A DNA stretch of 64,000 bases from an uncultured Lactobacillus sp. Its GTDB lineage: Bacteria; Bacillota; Bacilli; Lactobacillales; Lactobacillaceae. The position numbers and the translations under genes are program-made. The stretch spans positions 1 to 64,000 of the forward strand of contig CAJUNC010000011.1 in the NCBI GenBank assembly GCA_910587695.1. The letters are read 5' to 3'. Below the pieces are notes generated by a model. That model had not been told where the DNA came from. It worked only from the letters and a program-made list of their open reading frames with translations, and searched no databases. The first letter of the stretch is position 1; each line of letters starts with the position of its first letter. This document shows, in pieces, positions 15,664 through 23,616 of the stretch.

Positions 15664-17778
15664 ATGAATGATTTTTTAGAAAAATTGCGCCATATCATAA
15701 GCCACTATGGTAAAAAATTTTGGACTTGGTTTTTGGCTAAGAGTCGACGTTATCAATTATGGCGGTGGTTGGTAGTTATTTTTTTAGCGAGTTTTTTATG
15801 CATGAGTATTTATCTGACCTTTGTAGCCAAAACTTCTAATGTTAAAGGTCTAAAGAACGCTTTAGAACAAGCAACTGAGATCTACGATAAAAATGATCAA
15901 AAGGCGGGCTATCTTTACGCCCAAAAAGGTACTTGGACTTCGATCGATGATATTTCACCTAACGTTATCGATGCAGTATTATCGACAGAAGATCGTAACT
16001 TCTATAAAGAATATGGTTTTTCTGTCAAAGGGATCGCCCGTGCCAGTTTGATGCATCTTAAAAATAAGTTAACTGGCGGTAATGCGGTTACCGGTGGTGG
16101 GAGTACTTTGACCCAACAATTAGTCAAAAACGCCTTCCTTTCACAAGAGCAGACGCTTTCTCGTAAAGCTAAAGAGATCTTTATTGCGATGCAAGTTGAA
16201 AATACCTATAGTAAAAAAGAGATCTTAGCAATGTATTTAAATCACGCTTATTTTGGCAATGGTGTCTGGGGTGTTGGAGATGCAGCCAAACGCTATTTTG
16301 GCACAACAGCTAGTCAATTGACGGTTCCGCAAGCAGCTACGTTAGCTGGGATGTTGACCAGTCCGAATGCCTATAATCCAGCCGATCATCCTGAGGCCTC
16401 CAAAAAACGGCGGGATGTGGTCTTAAGTTTGATGGAAGATAACAATAAACTGACGGCAGCTCAAACTAAGGAATATCAAGCTACACCAATGGTAACAAAT
16501 AATACGTACACCTATAATTCAGGCTATAAGTATCCATATTATTTCGATGCAGTCATTTCAGAAGCGATCGATCGGTATGGTTTGAGTGAATCAGATATCA
16601 TGAATCGTGGATATAAGATCTATACTTCGCTTGATCAAAATTACCAAGCGACATTTCAAGAAGATTTTGCTAATGATTACTTATTTCCAAACAACGCTAC
16701 TAATGGGGCTAAAGCTCAAGGGGCTTCAGTGGCACTTGATCCCAAAACAGGTGGTGTAGCGGCGGTCATTGGTGGTCGGAGTGGGACCCATGTCTTTCGT
16801 GGCTATAACCGAGGGACACAATTGGTGCGCTCACCAGGGTCAACGATCAAACCATTGGCCGTGTATGCTCCGGCACTGAATAAGGGTTACCATTATGATT
16901 CAAAATTACCTGACGAATTGAAAGCTTATGGAACTAATAAGTATACGCCGCATAATTGGAATAATGTTTATGGCGGTGATCTCCCGATGTATAAAGCCTT
17001 AGCTGAAAGTAAAAATACTTCAGCGGTGTGGTTGTTAAATAAGATCGGAGTTAAAACTGGTTTTGATAGCGTTGAAAAATTTGGGATAGCACTGGATCCT
17101 TCTGATGAAAACTTGAGCTTAGCACTAGGGGGACTTAAAAAAGGGGTCTCACCTTATCAGATCGCAAGTGCTTATACGGCCTTTGCTAATGATGGTGTAC
17201 GCTATGATCCACATTTTATCACGAAGATCGTTGATGCTTCGGGCAAGACGATCGTTGACAATACCGAAGTCGATTCGACCCGAGTCCTTTCAGCTAAGAA
17301 TGCTAATGAGATGACGAGTATGTTGATCGATGTATATACGATGGGGACAGGAACTAATGCTAAACCAGCTGGTTATACGATCGCTGGCAAAACGGGATCG
17401 ACACAAGGTAATGGGGTCGATCCGATGGCAGCAGATACCGATCATTGGTATGTGGGCTATACACCAGATGTAGTTGTGGCTACCTGGGTCGGCTATGATT
17501 CTAGCAAAGATTCGATCGAAGACGCGGGTGATCGTGGTGGGGCTAGTCTTTTTAAGACCCAGATGGAAGGCATCTTACCATATACTAAGGAAACAAAATT
17601 CGAAGTCAAGGCAGCTTCAACGATGGCAGCTGAGAATAGTTCTGACGATGATAGTGCTGAAAGCTGGTGGGATAAGATCAAAAATGTTGGACAAGAGGGC
17701 ACGAGTGATTGGAAACAAACTGCAGATTCATGGCTTCAAAAAGGAAAAGATGCATTAAATAGCCTATTTGGAAATTAG
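15664..17778 (+). CDS. Class A penicillin-binding protein (bifunctional peptidoglycan synthase)
   Basis: A 704-residue membrane enzyme that polymerises and cross-links peptidoglycan outside the cell. A short cytoplasmic N-terminus precedes one membrane helix (about residues 34-54, WLVVIFLASFLCMSIYLTF). The glycosyltransferase GT51 domain follows (STEDRNFYKEYG with the catalytic Glu, GGGSTLTQQLVKNAFL, YLNHAYFGNGVWGV). The transpeptidase domain has SxxK in SPGSTIKP, SxN in AESKNTS and KTGS in IAGKTGSTQGN. The C-terminal tail is Ser/Asp/Glu-rich with Trp. The start ATG 15664 follows AAAAGGAA; an upstream in-frame ATG lacks a ribosome site. Confidence 0.95.
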   Translation: MNDFLEKLRHIISHYGKKFWTWFLAKSRRYQLWRWLVVIFLASFLCMSIYLTFVAKTSNVKGLKNALEQATEIYDKNDQKAGYLYAQKGTWTSIDDISPNVIDAVLSTEDRNFYKEYGFSVKGIARASLMHLKNKLTGGNAVTGGGSTLTQQLVKNAFLSQEQTLSRKAKEIFIAMQVENTYSKKEILAMYLNHAYFGNGVWGVGDAAKRYFGTTASQLTVPQAATLAGMLTSPNAYNPADHPEASKKRRDVVLSLMEDNNKLTAAQTKEYQATPMVTNNTYTYNSGYKYPYYFDAVISEAIDRYGLSESDIMNRGYKIYTSLDQNYQATFQEDFANDYLFPNNATNGAKAQGASVALDPKTGGVAAVIGGRSGTHVFRGYNRGTQLVRSPGSTIKPLAVYAPALNKGYHYDSKLPDELKAYGTNKYTPHNWNNVYGGDLPMYKALAESKNTSAVWLLNKIGVKTGFDSVEKFGIALDPSDENLSLALGGLKKGVSPYQIASAYTAFANDGVRYDPHFITKIVDASGKTIVDNTEVDSTRVLSAKNANEMTSMLIDVYTMGTGTNAKPAGYTIAGKTGSTQGNGVDPMAADTDHWYVGYTPDVVVATWVGYDSSKDSIEDAGDRGGASLFKTQMEGILPYTKETKFEVKAASTMAAENSSDDDSAESWWDKIKNVGQEGTSDWKQTADSWLQKGKDALNSLFGN

Positions 17779-17855
17779 CTTTTTAAGGCTTTAGATAAAA
17801 CTTTTTTATCAAAGTGCGTTATAATAGATATATTAAGAATTAAAGGAGCGATATT

Positions 17856-18194
17856 ATGGTCAATATTTATGATACAGCTAATCAAATGGAACAAGATTTG
17901 AAGCAAACACAACAATACCAAGAATTAAAAACAGCTTATGAAGCTTTGAAAGCTGATGAAAAAGCTTATGCTTGCTTCAAGGAATTGCAAGATCTTCAAG
18001 GTCAATTGCAACAAAAACAAATGCAAGGCAATATCACAGAAGACGATTTTAAAGAATTACAAGAAGCTGGTGCTAAAGCTAAGGAATTTGAAACATTACA
18101 AACATTGATGTTGAAAGAACAAGCTTTGAGCATGTTGATGGATGAAGTAAGCAAGATCATCTTCCAACCAGTTCAAGAATTATACCAAGATTAA
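17856..18194 (+). CDS. yheA: YlbF/YheA family protein (UPF0342)
   Basis: A 112-residue, mostly helical cytoplasmic protein rich in Gln, Lys and Glu, starting MVNIYDTANQMEQDLKQTQQ. The family includes YheA, YmcA and YlbF, and the conserved LKADEKAYACFKEL block fits YheA. YmcA and YlbF act with YaaT in an RNase Y-linked complex in Bacillus; YheA itself is little characterised. A TATAAT at 17820-17825 and AAAGGAG before the start give it its own expression signals. The nearby yhaM is an RNA-processing gene, an association also seen in Bacillus. Confidence 0.85.
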   Translation: MVNIYDTANQMEQDLKQTQQYQELKTAYEALKADEKAYACFKELQDLQGQLQQKQMQGNITEDDFKELQEAGAKAKEFETLQTLMLKEQALSMLMDEVSKIIFQPVQELYQD

Positions 18195-18203
18195 AATGAA
18201 CAA

Positions 18204-18230
18204 AAGAGCTCTGCGGGGCTCTTTTTTTAG
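18204..18230 (+). terminator. Terminator after yheA
   Basis: AGAGC and GCTCT arms close a short G-rich loop, followed by TTTTTTT. Confidence 0.75.
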
Positions 18231-18306
18231 TCCTACTAACTGGATCGAAAATGTGGTAAAGTTAGTACGAAACGGGGAAAAATAAATGAATGGATAGGAT
18301 AAGAGC

Positions 18307-19254
18307 GTGTTAAAAAAATTATTTGATTATAAAGTTGATGAAAATTTAGAATTATTTGTATTGATCAAGTCAGCTGAAACGCGGATCGCTAAGAATGGTA
18401 AAAAGTTTATTGCTTTTAATTTTGCTGATACCTCTGGTGTGATCAGTGCTAAATTTTGGGATGCTTCAGATGATGATATCAAGCGATTTGAGGCGGGCAA
18501 AGTAGTTTGTTTGAAAGGCAAACGTGAAAATTATCAAAATAATCCCCAGATCAAGATCTTCAAGCTCCGGTTAGCTAATGCTGAAGAGCCAAATGATCCA
18601 GCACTTTATCTTCAAGCAGCACCAGAAAAGACACTTGTGATGGAAGAAGAACTGAATCAATATGTTTTTGAGATCGTTAATCCAACGTGGAATCGGATCG
18701 TGCGTTATTTACTCAAAGAATACCATGATGAGTTCTTTAAATTTCCGGCTGCTAAATCCAACCATCATGCCTATGCGGGTGGCTTAGCATTCCATACATT
18801 ATCGATCTTACGCTTGGCTAGATCGGTAACGGAACAATATGAAGAAGTTGATAAAGCATTACTTTATGCGGGAACTATTTTACATGACCTAGGTAAGGTT
18901 TTAGAGTTGTCAGGGCCTGTAGCAACGACTTATACGCTAGCTGGCAATTTGATCGGGCATATCGTTTTGGTCGATGAAGAGATCGTTAAAGCTTGCGCAG
19001 TGTTAAAGATCGAGCTTGAAAGTGAAGATGCGATCTTATTGCGACACATGATCTTAGCACACCATGGATTATTGGAGTATGGTTCTCCAGTGCAACCACA
19101 TTTGTTAGAGGCTGACATTTTACATCAATTAGATAATCTTGATGCTTCGATCCAAATGCTAAAGAAAAGTTTAGATCATACCGAGCCAGGAAATTTTTCA
19201 GAGCGTATTTTTGGGATGGATGGACGCAATTTCTATCAGCCTAAACAAAAATAG
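18307..19254 (+). CDS. yhaM: 3'-5' exoribonuclease YhaM
   Basis: A 315-residue protein with an N-terminal OB-fold nucleic-acid-binding domain (about 15-95, ending GKVVCLKGKRENYQNNPQIK) and a C-terminal HD-hydrolase domain. HD-domain metal ligands are visible in HHAYAGGLAFHT, AGTILHDLGKVLEL and LRHMILAHHGLLEYG. YhaM trims short RNA 3' tails in Firmicutes. The GTG start at 18307 is preceded by a poor ribosome site (GGATAAGAGC), but no alternative start keeps the conserved N-terminus. Confidence 0.93.
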   Translation: MLKKLFDYKVDENLELFVLIKSAETRIAKNGKKFIAFNFADTSGVISAKFWDASDDDIKRFEAGKVVCLKGKRENYQNNPQIKIFKLRLANAEEPNDPALYLQAAPEKTLVMEEELNQYVFEIVNPTWNRIVRYLLKEYHDEFFKFPAAKSNHHAYAGGLAFHTLSILRLARSVTEQYEEVDKALLYAGTILHDLGKVLELSGPVATTYTLAGNLIGHIVLVDEEIVKACAVLKIELESEDAILLRHMILAHHGLLEYGSPVQPHLLEADILHQLDNLDASIQMLKKSLDHTEPGNFSERIFGMDGRNFYQPKQK

Positions 19255-19285
19255 TTGCCTTATAGTTCACTTTAAGGTTTATAGT
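19255..19285 (+). promoter_or_regulatory. MerR-type promoter with 19-bp spacer and operator
   Basis: TTGCCT (19255-19260) and TATAGT (19280-19285) are separated by 19 bp, the overlong spacing typical of MerR-activated promoters. Between and overlapping them lies the dyad CCTTATAGTTCACTTTAAGG (19258-19277), in which 8 of 10 base pairs are symmetric. It lies immediately upstream of the first merR gene, so autoregulation is likely. Confidence 0.75.
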
Positions 19286-19319
19286 TACGATGAGAACTAT
19301 AGATCAGGAAGTGAATTTT

Positions 19320-19694
19320 ATGTTGATCACACAAGTTGCTAGAAAGTATGGTTTAACTACAGATCAGATCAGACATTGGGAGCAAGCTGGTCTGTTGCCC
19401 CCCGTCAAACGAGATGAACAGGGCATAAAGCACTATGATCAAAGTGCCCAGTTATGGATCGAGTATGTAGATATGGCTTTAAATGCACATATGACAAAGG
19501 AGTTTTTACAAGAATATGTTAAATTGGCTCAACTCGGTAAAGCTGCTAAGCCAGCACGAAAGCAATTTTTGGAAAGTTCATTAGCTAAAATAACAGCTAG
19601 TTGTCGTGAGCTTGCTAAAAAAGCAAAGTTCTTAGAGCAAACTTTACAACAAACAGAGGGGGACAGAGATGATGAATATCGCACAGGTCAGTGA
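19320..19694 (+). CDS. MerR-family transcriptional regulator (first of a tandem pair)
   Basis: A 124-residue regulator starting at ATG 19320 with AGGAAGTGA upstream. It has the MerR helix-turn-helix (TQVARKYGLTTDQIRHWEQ, AGLLPP) and a C-terminal coiled coil, with no cysteine cluster for metal binding. The effector is unknown. Its end overlaps the second MerR gene by 26 bases, so both are co-transcribed from the 19-bp-spacer promoter. Homology between the two suggests an old duplication, but they are quite diverged. Confidence 0.88.
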   Translation: MLITQVARKYGLTTDQIRHWEQAGLLPPVKRDEQGIKHYDQSAQLWIEYVDMALNAHMTKEFLQEYVKLAQLGKAAKPARKQFLESSLAKITASCRELAKKAKFLEQTLQQTEGDRDDEYRTGQ

Positions 19695-20073
19695 AAAATT
19701 TGATATTACCAAAGAGACTTTGCGCTATTGGGAAAGATTGAGATTACTACCTGAGATCCCACGTAATGAGAGTGGTTATCGTGACTATGGAGAGTATGAA
19801 TTGAATTGGGTATTCTTTATTTTGGTCATGCGCAAAGCTGGAGTATCGATCGAAGCACTAGTTGAATTTGTTGAGCTATATCGCTTAAAAACTGATACGC
19901 GAGCTGCCCAAAAACAATTACTTGTCGAACAACGTGATAAATTGGAACAACAAAAGCGCGAGATCGAAAAAACTTTGAATTATTTAAATTACAAGTTAGA
20001 TAATTTTGAAAGTCATGTGTTAAACTATGAAATTGAAAAATTACATTACAAAATAGATAAGAAAGATCAATGA
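19669..20073 (+). CDS. MerR-family transcriptional regulator (second of the pair)
   Basis: A 134-residue MerR protein with the DNA-binding region AQVSEKFDITKETLRYWER followed by LRLLPEIPRNESGYRDYGE, the classical wing. A long coiled coil follows (about residues 75-125). It has no cysteines to sense metals or thiols. GAGGGGGA precedes two possible ATG starts, 19669 and 19672. Tandem MerR genes on one transcript are unusual; heterodimer formation is possible but unproven. RNase H follows after seven bases. Confidence 0.88.
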   Translation: MMNIAQVSEKFDITKETLRYWERLRLLPEIPRNESGYRDYGEYELNWVFFILVMRKAGVSIEALVEFVELYRLKTDTRAAQKQLLVEQRDKLEQQKREIEKTLNYLNYKLDNFESHVLNYEIEKLHYKIDKKDQ

Positions 20074-20079
20074 GGTCAT

Positions 20080-20679
20080 ATGGCAAAAAAACATTTTTAT
20101 GCAATAAAAAACACGGGTAAAATTTATCGCTCTTGGGCAAAATGCCAAACAGCACTTAAAAAAGTCAAAGCACCTGTATTCAAGGGCTTTGCCACTGAAG
20201 CGGAAGCCAAGGCATTTTTAGCGGGGCAAAGTCCAACTGAAAGTTTACCAAATGAAAGTATTTTTGTCGATGGTAGTTTTAATGCGGATAAGGCGATCGT
20301 AGGGGGCGCTTTTGTACTAGTAAAAGATGATAAAAGTGTTCATGAACAAATGATCCGAGATGATAAGCATACTGAGATCTTGCGTTTACGCAATGTCGGA
20401 GGCGAATTGTTAGCTACGATCTATGCATTAAAGTATGCATTATCGCTTGGAATGAAAGAAGTTACGATCTGTCATGATTACCAAGGGATCGCTAGCTGGG
20501 CAGATGGTTCTTGGCAAGCCAAACAAGATATTACTAAACGTTATGCTACATTTGTTAAGCAAGTTATCACAAAAGATGGATTGCAGGTCCATTTTCAAAA
20601 GATCTCAGCTCATACTGGAGTAAAATTCAACGAACGGGCTGATCAACTAGCTAAACAAGCTGCAGGGATAGCTGTTTGA
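20080..20679 (+). CDS. rnhA: Ribonuclease H with N-terminal viroplasmin-like domain
   Basis: A 199-residue enzyme that cuts RNA in RNA-DNA hybrids. Residues 1-50 (KHFYAIKNTGKIYRSWAKCQ...FKGFATEAEAKAFLAG) match the caulimovirus VI/viroplasmin hybrid-binding domain seen in eukaryotic and some bacterial RNases H1. The catalytic domain then shows Asp in IFVDGSFNADK, Glu in NVGGELLATIYAL, Asp in TICHDYQGIASW, and the final Asp in FNERADQLAKQA. It is probably co-transcribed with the MerR pair. Confidence 0.92.
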   Translation: MAKKHFYAIKNTGKIYRSWAKCQTALKKVKAPVFKGFATEAEAKAFLAGQSPTESLPNESIFVDGSFNADKAIVGGAFVLVKDDKSVHEQMIRDDKHTEILRLRNVGGELLATIYALKYALSLGMKEVTICHDYQGIASWADGSWQAKQDITKRYATFVKQVITKDGLQVHFQKISAHTGVKFNERADQLAKQAAGIAV

Positions 20680-20685
20680 GCGCAA

Positions 20686-20714
20686 AAGAAGCTATATCAG
20701 GCTTCTTTTTTTAT
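20686..20714 (+). terminator. Terminator after rnhA
   Basis: AAGAAGC and GCTTCTT arms around an eight-base loop are followed by T residues. Confidence 0.8.
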
Positions 20715-20716
20715 AC

Positions 20717-20746
20717 TAAAAAAGCTACCTACATTTCGTAGGTAGC
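20717..20746 (-). terminator. Terminator of prsA (minus strand)
   Basis: A perfect nine-pair stem, GCTACCTAC with GTAGGTAGC around a five-base loop (20724-20746), is followed on the minus strand by a T run. It lies opposite the rnhA terminator and separates the convergent genes. Confidence 0.85.
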
Positions 20747-20761
20747 CGTGAAAATAAAAAC

Positions 20762-21658
20762 CTATTTTGAGCTTGAGCTAGATGAAGAAGAAATGTAATC
20801 GGATAAGACATCTTTCAAGTCACTGTCTTTGATGTTTACATTACCTTCTTTGAATTCTTTAGCAATGATCTTTTGTAATGCAGTTGAATCATTTAGTTTT
20901 TCATCAATGATTTGATCTTTCAATTCTTTTGTATGGTCAGCCATTTTGCCTTTACCAGGGTTCTTGATACTATAGATGACATGGTAACCATAGCTTGTCT
21001 TAACAGGTTCTTGTGAGAATTCACCTTGTTTCAAAGCAAATGCAGCTTTCTTGAAGTCACTGTCAAGAGAAGTATCCATGTTATTGAATGAAGGTAACTT
21101 ACCACCATCATTCTTAGTAGATTCATCGATCGATTTTTCTTTAGCTAACTTCTTGAAGTTGTCCCAAGAGCCATCTTTTTTCAATTCTTCAATGATCGCA
21201 TCAGCGTCTTCTTTCTTAGATACTAAGATCTGTGCGACTGTGATCGTTGGTTCATAGCTCTTCCATTGTTTCTTTAAGTCGGCATTAGTGATCTTAGTAT
21301 TAGCGATCACAGCTTGACGTAGCAGTAAGTTAGAACGAATGCTCTTCTTAAATGCTGAAGCTGTCATACCATTTTGCGCTAAAACAGTTGAGAAAGAAGA
21401 ACCATATTGTTTTTTATACTTATTGTATTCTTTGTTAACGGCTTTATCAGTGACTTTATCACCATACTTGCCTTCTAAGATCTTATCTAAGATCATTTGT
21501 TGTAAGACTTGCTTACCTGAAGTAGTCTTTTTCATGCTGTCGTAGTATTGGCTTTCGGTGATCTTACCACCTGATGTTGTTGCAACTGTCTTAGATGAAC
21601 AAGCTGCTAAGGTGAAAGTCAACAAGACGCCGGCTAAAGCGGCAAACCATTTTTTCAT
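20762..21658 (-). CDS. prsA: Foldase lipoprotein PrsA (peptidyl-prolyl isomerase)
   Basis: A 298-residue extracytoplasmic folding factor anchored as a lipoprotein. The signal peptide is MKKWFAALAGVLLTFTLAAC, with LAAC as lipobox and Cys20 as the lipidated residue. A central parvulin PPIase domain (about 145-235) contains VAQILVSKKEDADA, the DGGKLPSFN block and KTSYGYHVIYS. The protein ends in an unusual run of eight serines and a lysine. Upstream in-frame ATGs exist, but 21658 gives the proper signal peptide; the ribosome site there (GGATGTG) is mediocre. Confidence 0.95.
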   Translation of the reverse strand: MKKWFAALAGVLLTFTLAACSSKTVATTSGGKITESQYYDSMKKTTSGKQVLQQMILDKILEGKYGDKVTDKAVNKEYNKYKKQYGSSFSTVLAQNGMTASAFKKSIRSNLLLRQAVIANTKITNADLKKQWKSYEPTITVAQILVSKKEDADAIIEELKKDGSWDNFKKLAKEKSIDESTKNDGGKLPSFNNMDTSLDSDFKKAAFALKQGEFSQEPVKTSYGYHVIYSIKNPGKGKMADHTKELKDQIIDEKLNDSTALQKIIAKEFKEGNVNIKDSDLKDVLSDYISSSSSSSSK

Positions 21659-21739
21659 TATGTTACACATCCAATCGTGAAATTTAATAATTCTAATATA
21701 ACACAAGTCACACCTAAATTATCAATGTTTTAATAATTT

Positions 21740-22054
21740 TTAAGAAAATCTATTATTTTGCTGAGGCAATTTAGCTTGGATCTCTTTGGCTAAGGGTTCT
21801 ACTTGGTCACGGTAGTTTTTTATCTCTTGGTTCAAACTGTTGATCACAGGCTCAGAAGCTTTTAGTTCTGCTGAAAATTTAGCTGCATTTTCTTTGACTT
21901 TTTCGACTTTAGCAAGATAATCCGTTGTTTGCTCTACAGTTTGATCAAAATCGATCATTTTTTTGGTGAGATATTTTAAGATCTCATCACGCTTACTATA
22001 AGCATAGGCACCAAGAGCGCCAGTAATGGTCAAAGTCCACAAAAATTTTTTCAT
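21740..22054 (-). CDS. YtxH-like small membrane-associated protein
   Basis: A 104-residue protein with a short N-terminal hydrophobic segment (about 3-20, FLWTLTITGALGAYAYS) followed by a charged, helical, coiled-coil-like region (LTKKMIDFDQTVEQTTDYL onward). This resembles the YtxH/general stress membrane protein type; the function is unknown. It starts five bases after the hit stop with AAGGACTG as ribosome site, so it is co-transcribed with hit, and it lies upstream of prsA as in other lactobacilli. Confidence 0.75.
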   Translation of the reverse strand: MKKFLWTLTITGALGAYAYSKRDEILKYLTKKMIDFDQTVEQTTDYLAKVEKVKENAAKFSAELKASEPVINSLNQEIKNYRDQVEPLAKEIQAKLPQQNNRFS

Positions 22055-22059
22055 TTTTT

Positions 22060-22488
22060 TCAGTCCTTTATCTGCTCTGCGATCTTATTTGCGATCGCTT
22101 GTAATTTTTCTGGTGTGTAGTCAGCAGAATTATCGGCAAAGGTCATTTCAAATCCATCTTCATTGCTGTAACGTGGTAAGAGATGGATATGTGAATGAAA
22201 GACCGTTTGATAAGCGACTTCACCGTTGTTATTGACGATGTTTAGTCCCTTGATCGTTGGGTCGGATGCTTTGACTGCACGCGCGATCTTAGGTAAGCGA
22301 CTAAAAACATCACTGGCTAATCGTTCATCGTATTCAAAGAGATCAGCGACGTGCTTTTTAGGCACTACCAATGTGTGACCTGGAGTTGCTTGTGAGATAT
22401 CTAAAAAGGCTTTGACTTTATCGTCTTCATAGACGGTCACACTTGGGATCTCCCCGGTGATGATTTTGCAAAAGATACAGTCTGTCAT
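22060..22488 (-). CDS. hit: HIT family nucleotide-binding hydrolase
   Basis: A 142-residue histidine-triad protein. It begins MTDCIFCKIITGEIPS and carries the catalytic triad HSHIHLLPR (HxHxH). Family members hydrolyse nucleoside phosphoramidates; the Bacillus homologue (YhaE/Hit) lies next to ecsA as here. The start at 22488 has AAGG upstream; an earlier ATG at 22506 coincides with that ribosome site. Transcription diverges from ecsA. Confidence 0.94.
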   Translation of the reverse strand: MTDCIFCKIITGEIPSVTVYEDDKVKAFLDISQATPGHTLVVPKKHVADLFEYDERLASDVFSRLPKIARAVKASDPTIKGLNIVNNNGEVAYQTVFHSHIHLLPRYSNEDGFEMTFADNSADYTPEKLQAIANKIAEQIKD

Positions 22489-22626
22489 ATAAAAACCTTC
22501 TTTCAAAAATTTTAAATCTGCTTTTAGTATACACTATCTGAGCCTAATTGTTGTAAACTAAATGTTAAAAGGAAATAATAAAGAAAGATCATATTGGGAA
22601 AAAACACATAAATGCAAAGCGGTATA

Positions 22627-22857
22627 ATGTATAATGATTTGGATCTTGAGTTGATGCAAGCACGCCAAAAGACCATGGCCTTGACCACTGCGTATGATCA
22701 AAGTTACTCTCAAGATCAAGTAAAACTTTAGGCACGATCGGGTAGTGAGGTCACACATGATATTTTCGCTAATGTGATCGCATATGAAGCTCCTTGCCTG
22801 CGTGCACGTAAGATCACAGCAGCTGATAAAATAGGCTATGATCTCGCCAAAATTTAG
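22627..22857 (+). pseudogene. Possible broken small ORF between hit and ecsA
   Basis: A 77-codon frame from ATG 22627 is interrupted once, by TAG at 22729. Both halves look coding: QARQKTMALTTAYDQSYSQD before the stop and ARSGSEVTHDIFANVIAYE after it, ending at TAG 22855 just before ecsA. Codon use includes the GATC-forming pattern of neighbouring genes. The family is unknown to me. TATAAT boxes at 22623 and 22630 overlap the start, so the true start may be a later TTG or ATG, or the whole may be non-coding. The 22489-22875 gap contains nothing else that I can support. Confidence 0.4.
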
Positions 22858-22875
22858 ATAAAGTAGGTAATTTAG

Positions 22876-23616
22876 ATGACATTAGAAGTTGAAAAATTAG
22901 TCGGTGGTTATTCACGTGTTCCAGTTCTAAAAGATGTTTCATTCAAGGTCAAAGCCGGTGAATTAGTCGGTTTGATCGGCTTGAACGGGGCTGGTAAATC
23001 TACGACCATCAAGCATATCATTGGATTGTTGCGACCACAGAAGGGAAAGATAACTTTAGATGGCGTGACACTAAAAACAGATCCTAAAACATACAAGCAA
23101 AAAATGGCTTATATTCCTGAGACACCGATCTTATATGAAGAATTGACTTTACGTGAGCATATCGAGTTAACGATCATGGCTTATGGATTAGAAGCTAAAA
23201 GTGCTTGGCAACGCGCCAAAAAATTACTTGCGCTCTTTAGATTAGAAAATAAATTGGATTGGTTTCCAGCTAATTTCTCCAAGGGAATGAAACAAAAGGT
23301 GATGATCGTTTGTGCCTTTATGACTGAGGCTAAACTTTATATCATCGACGAACCATTTTTGGGGCTTGATCCTTTAGCGACCCAAGATCTCTTGGACTTG
23401 ATCGATCAAAAAAAGCAAGCTGGAGCAGCCGTTTTGATGTCGACGCATGTTTTGAGCACAGCTCAGGAATACTGTGACCGTTTTGTAATGATCGACCAAG
23501 GGCAAGTAACTGCTAAGGGTGATCTAGCAAGTCTGCGGACACAGTTTGGTGATGAGACAGCTTCTTTAATGACGATCTATCTAAAGCTCACAGGGGCAGG
23601 TGAAAAGCATGCTTGA
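22876..23616 (+). CDS. ecsA: ABC transporter ATP-binding protein EcsA
   Basis: A 246-residue ATPase. Walker A is GLNGAGKSTT (about residues 36-45), the signature is FSKGMKQKVMI, and Walker B with its catalytic Glu is LYIIDEPFLGLDP, followed by the H-loop MSTHVLS. With EcsB it forms the Ecs exporter, linked in Bacillus to secretion, competence and regulated intramembrane proteolysis. It is followed at once by ecsB with overlapping ends. Confidence 0.93.
   Translation: MTLEVEKLVGGYSRVPVLKDVSFKVKAGELVGLIGLNGAGKSTTIKHIIGLLRPQKGKITLDGVTLKTDPKTYKQKMAYIPETPILYEELTLREHIELTIMAYGLEAKSAWQRAKKLLALFRLENKLDWFPANFSKGMKQKVMIVCAFMTEAKLYIIDEPFLGLDPLATQDLLDLIDQKKQAGAAVLMSTHVLSTAQEYCDRFVMIDQGQVTAKGDLASLRTQFGDETASLMTIYLKLTGAGEKHA

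Noticed and set aside
22729..22731. In-frame TAG as possible recoding (pyrrolysine or read-through)
   Set aside because: Lactobacilli have no pyrrolysine system, and the context shows no known read-through signal; a pseudogene is simpler.
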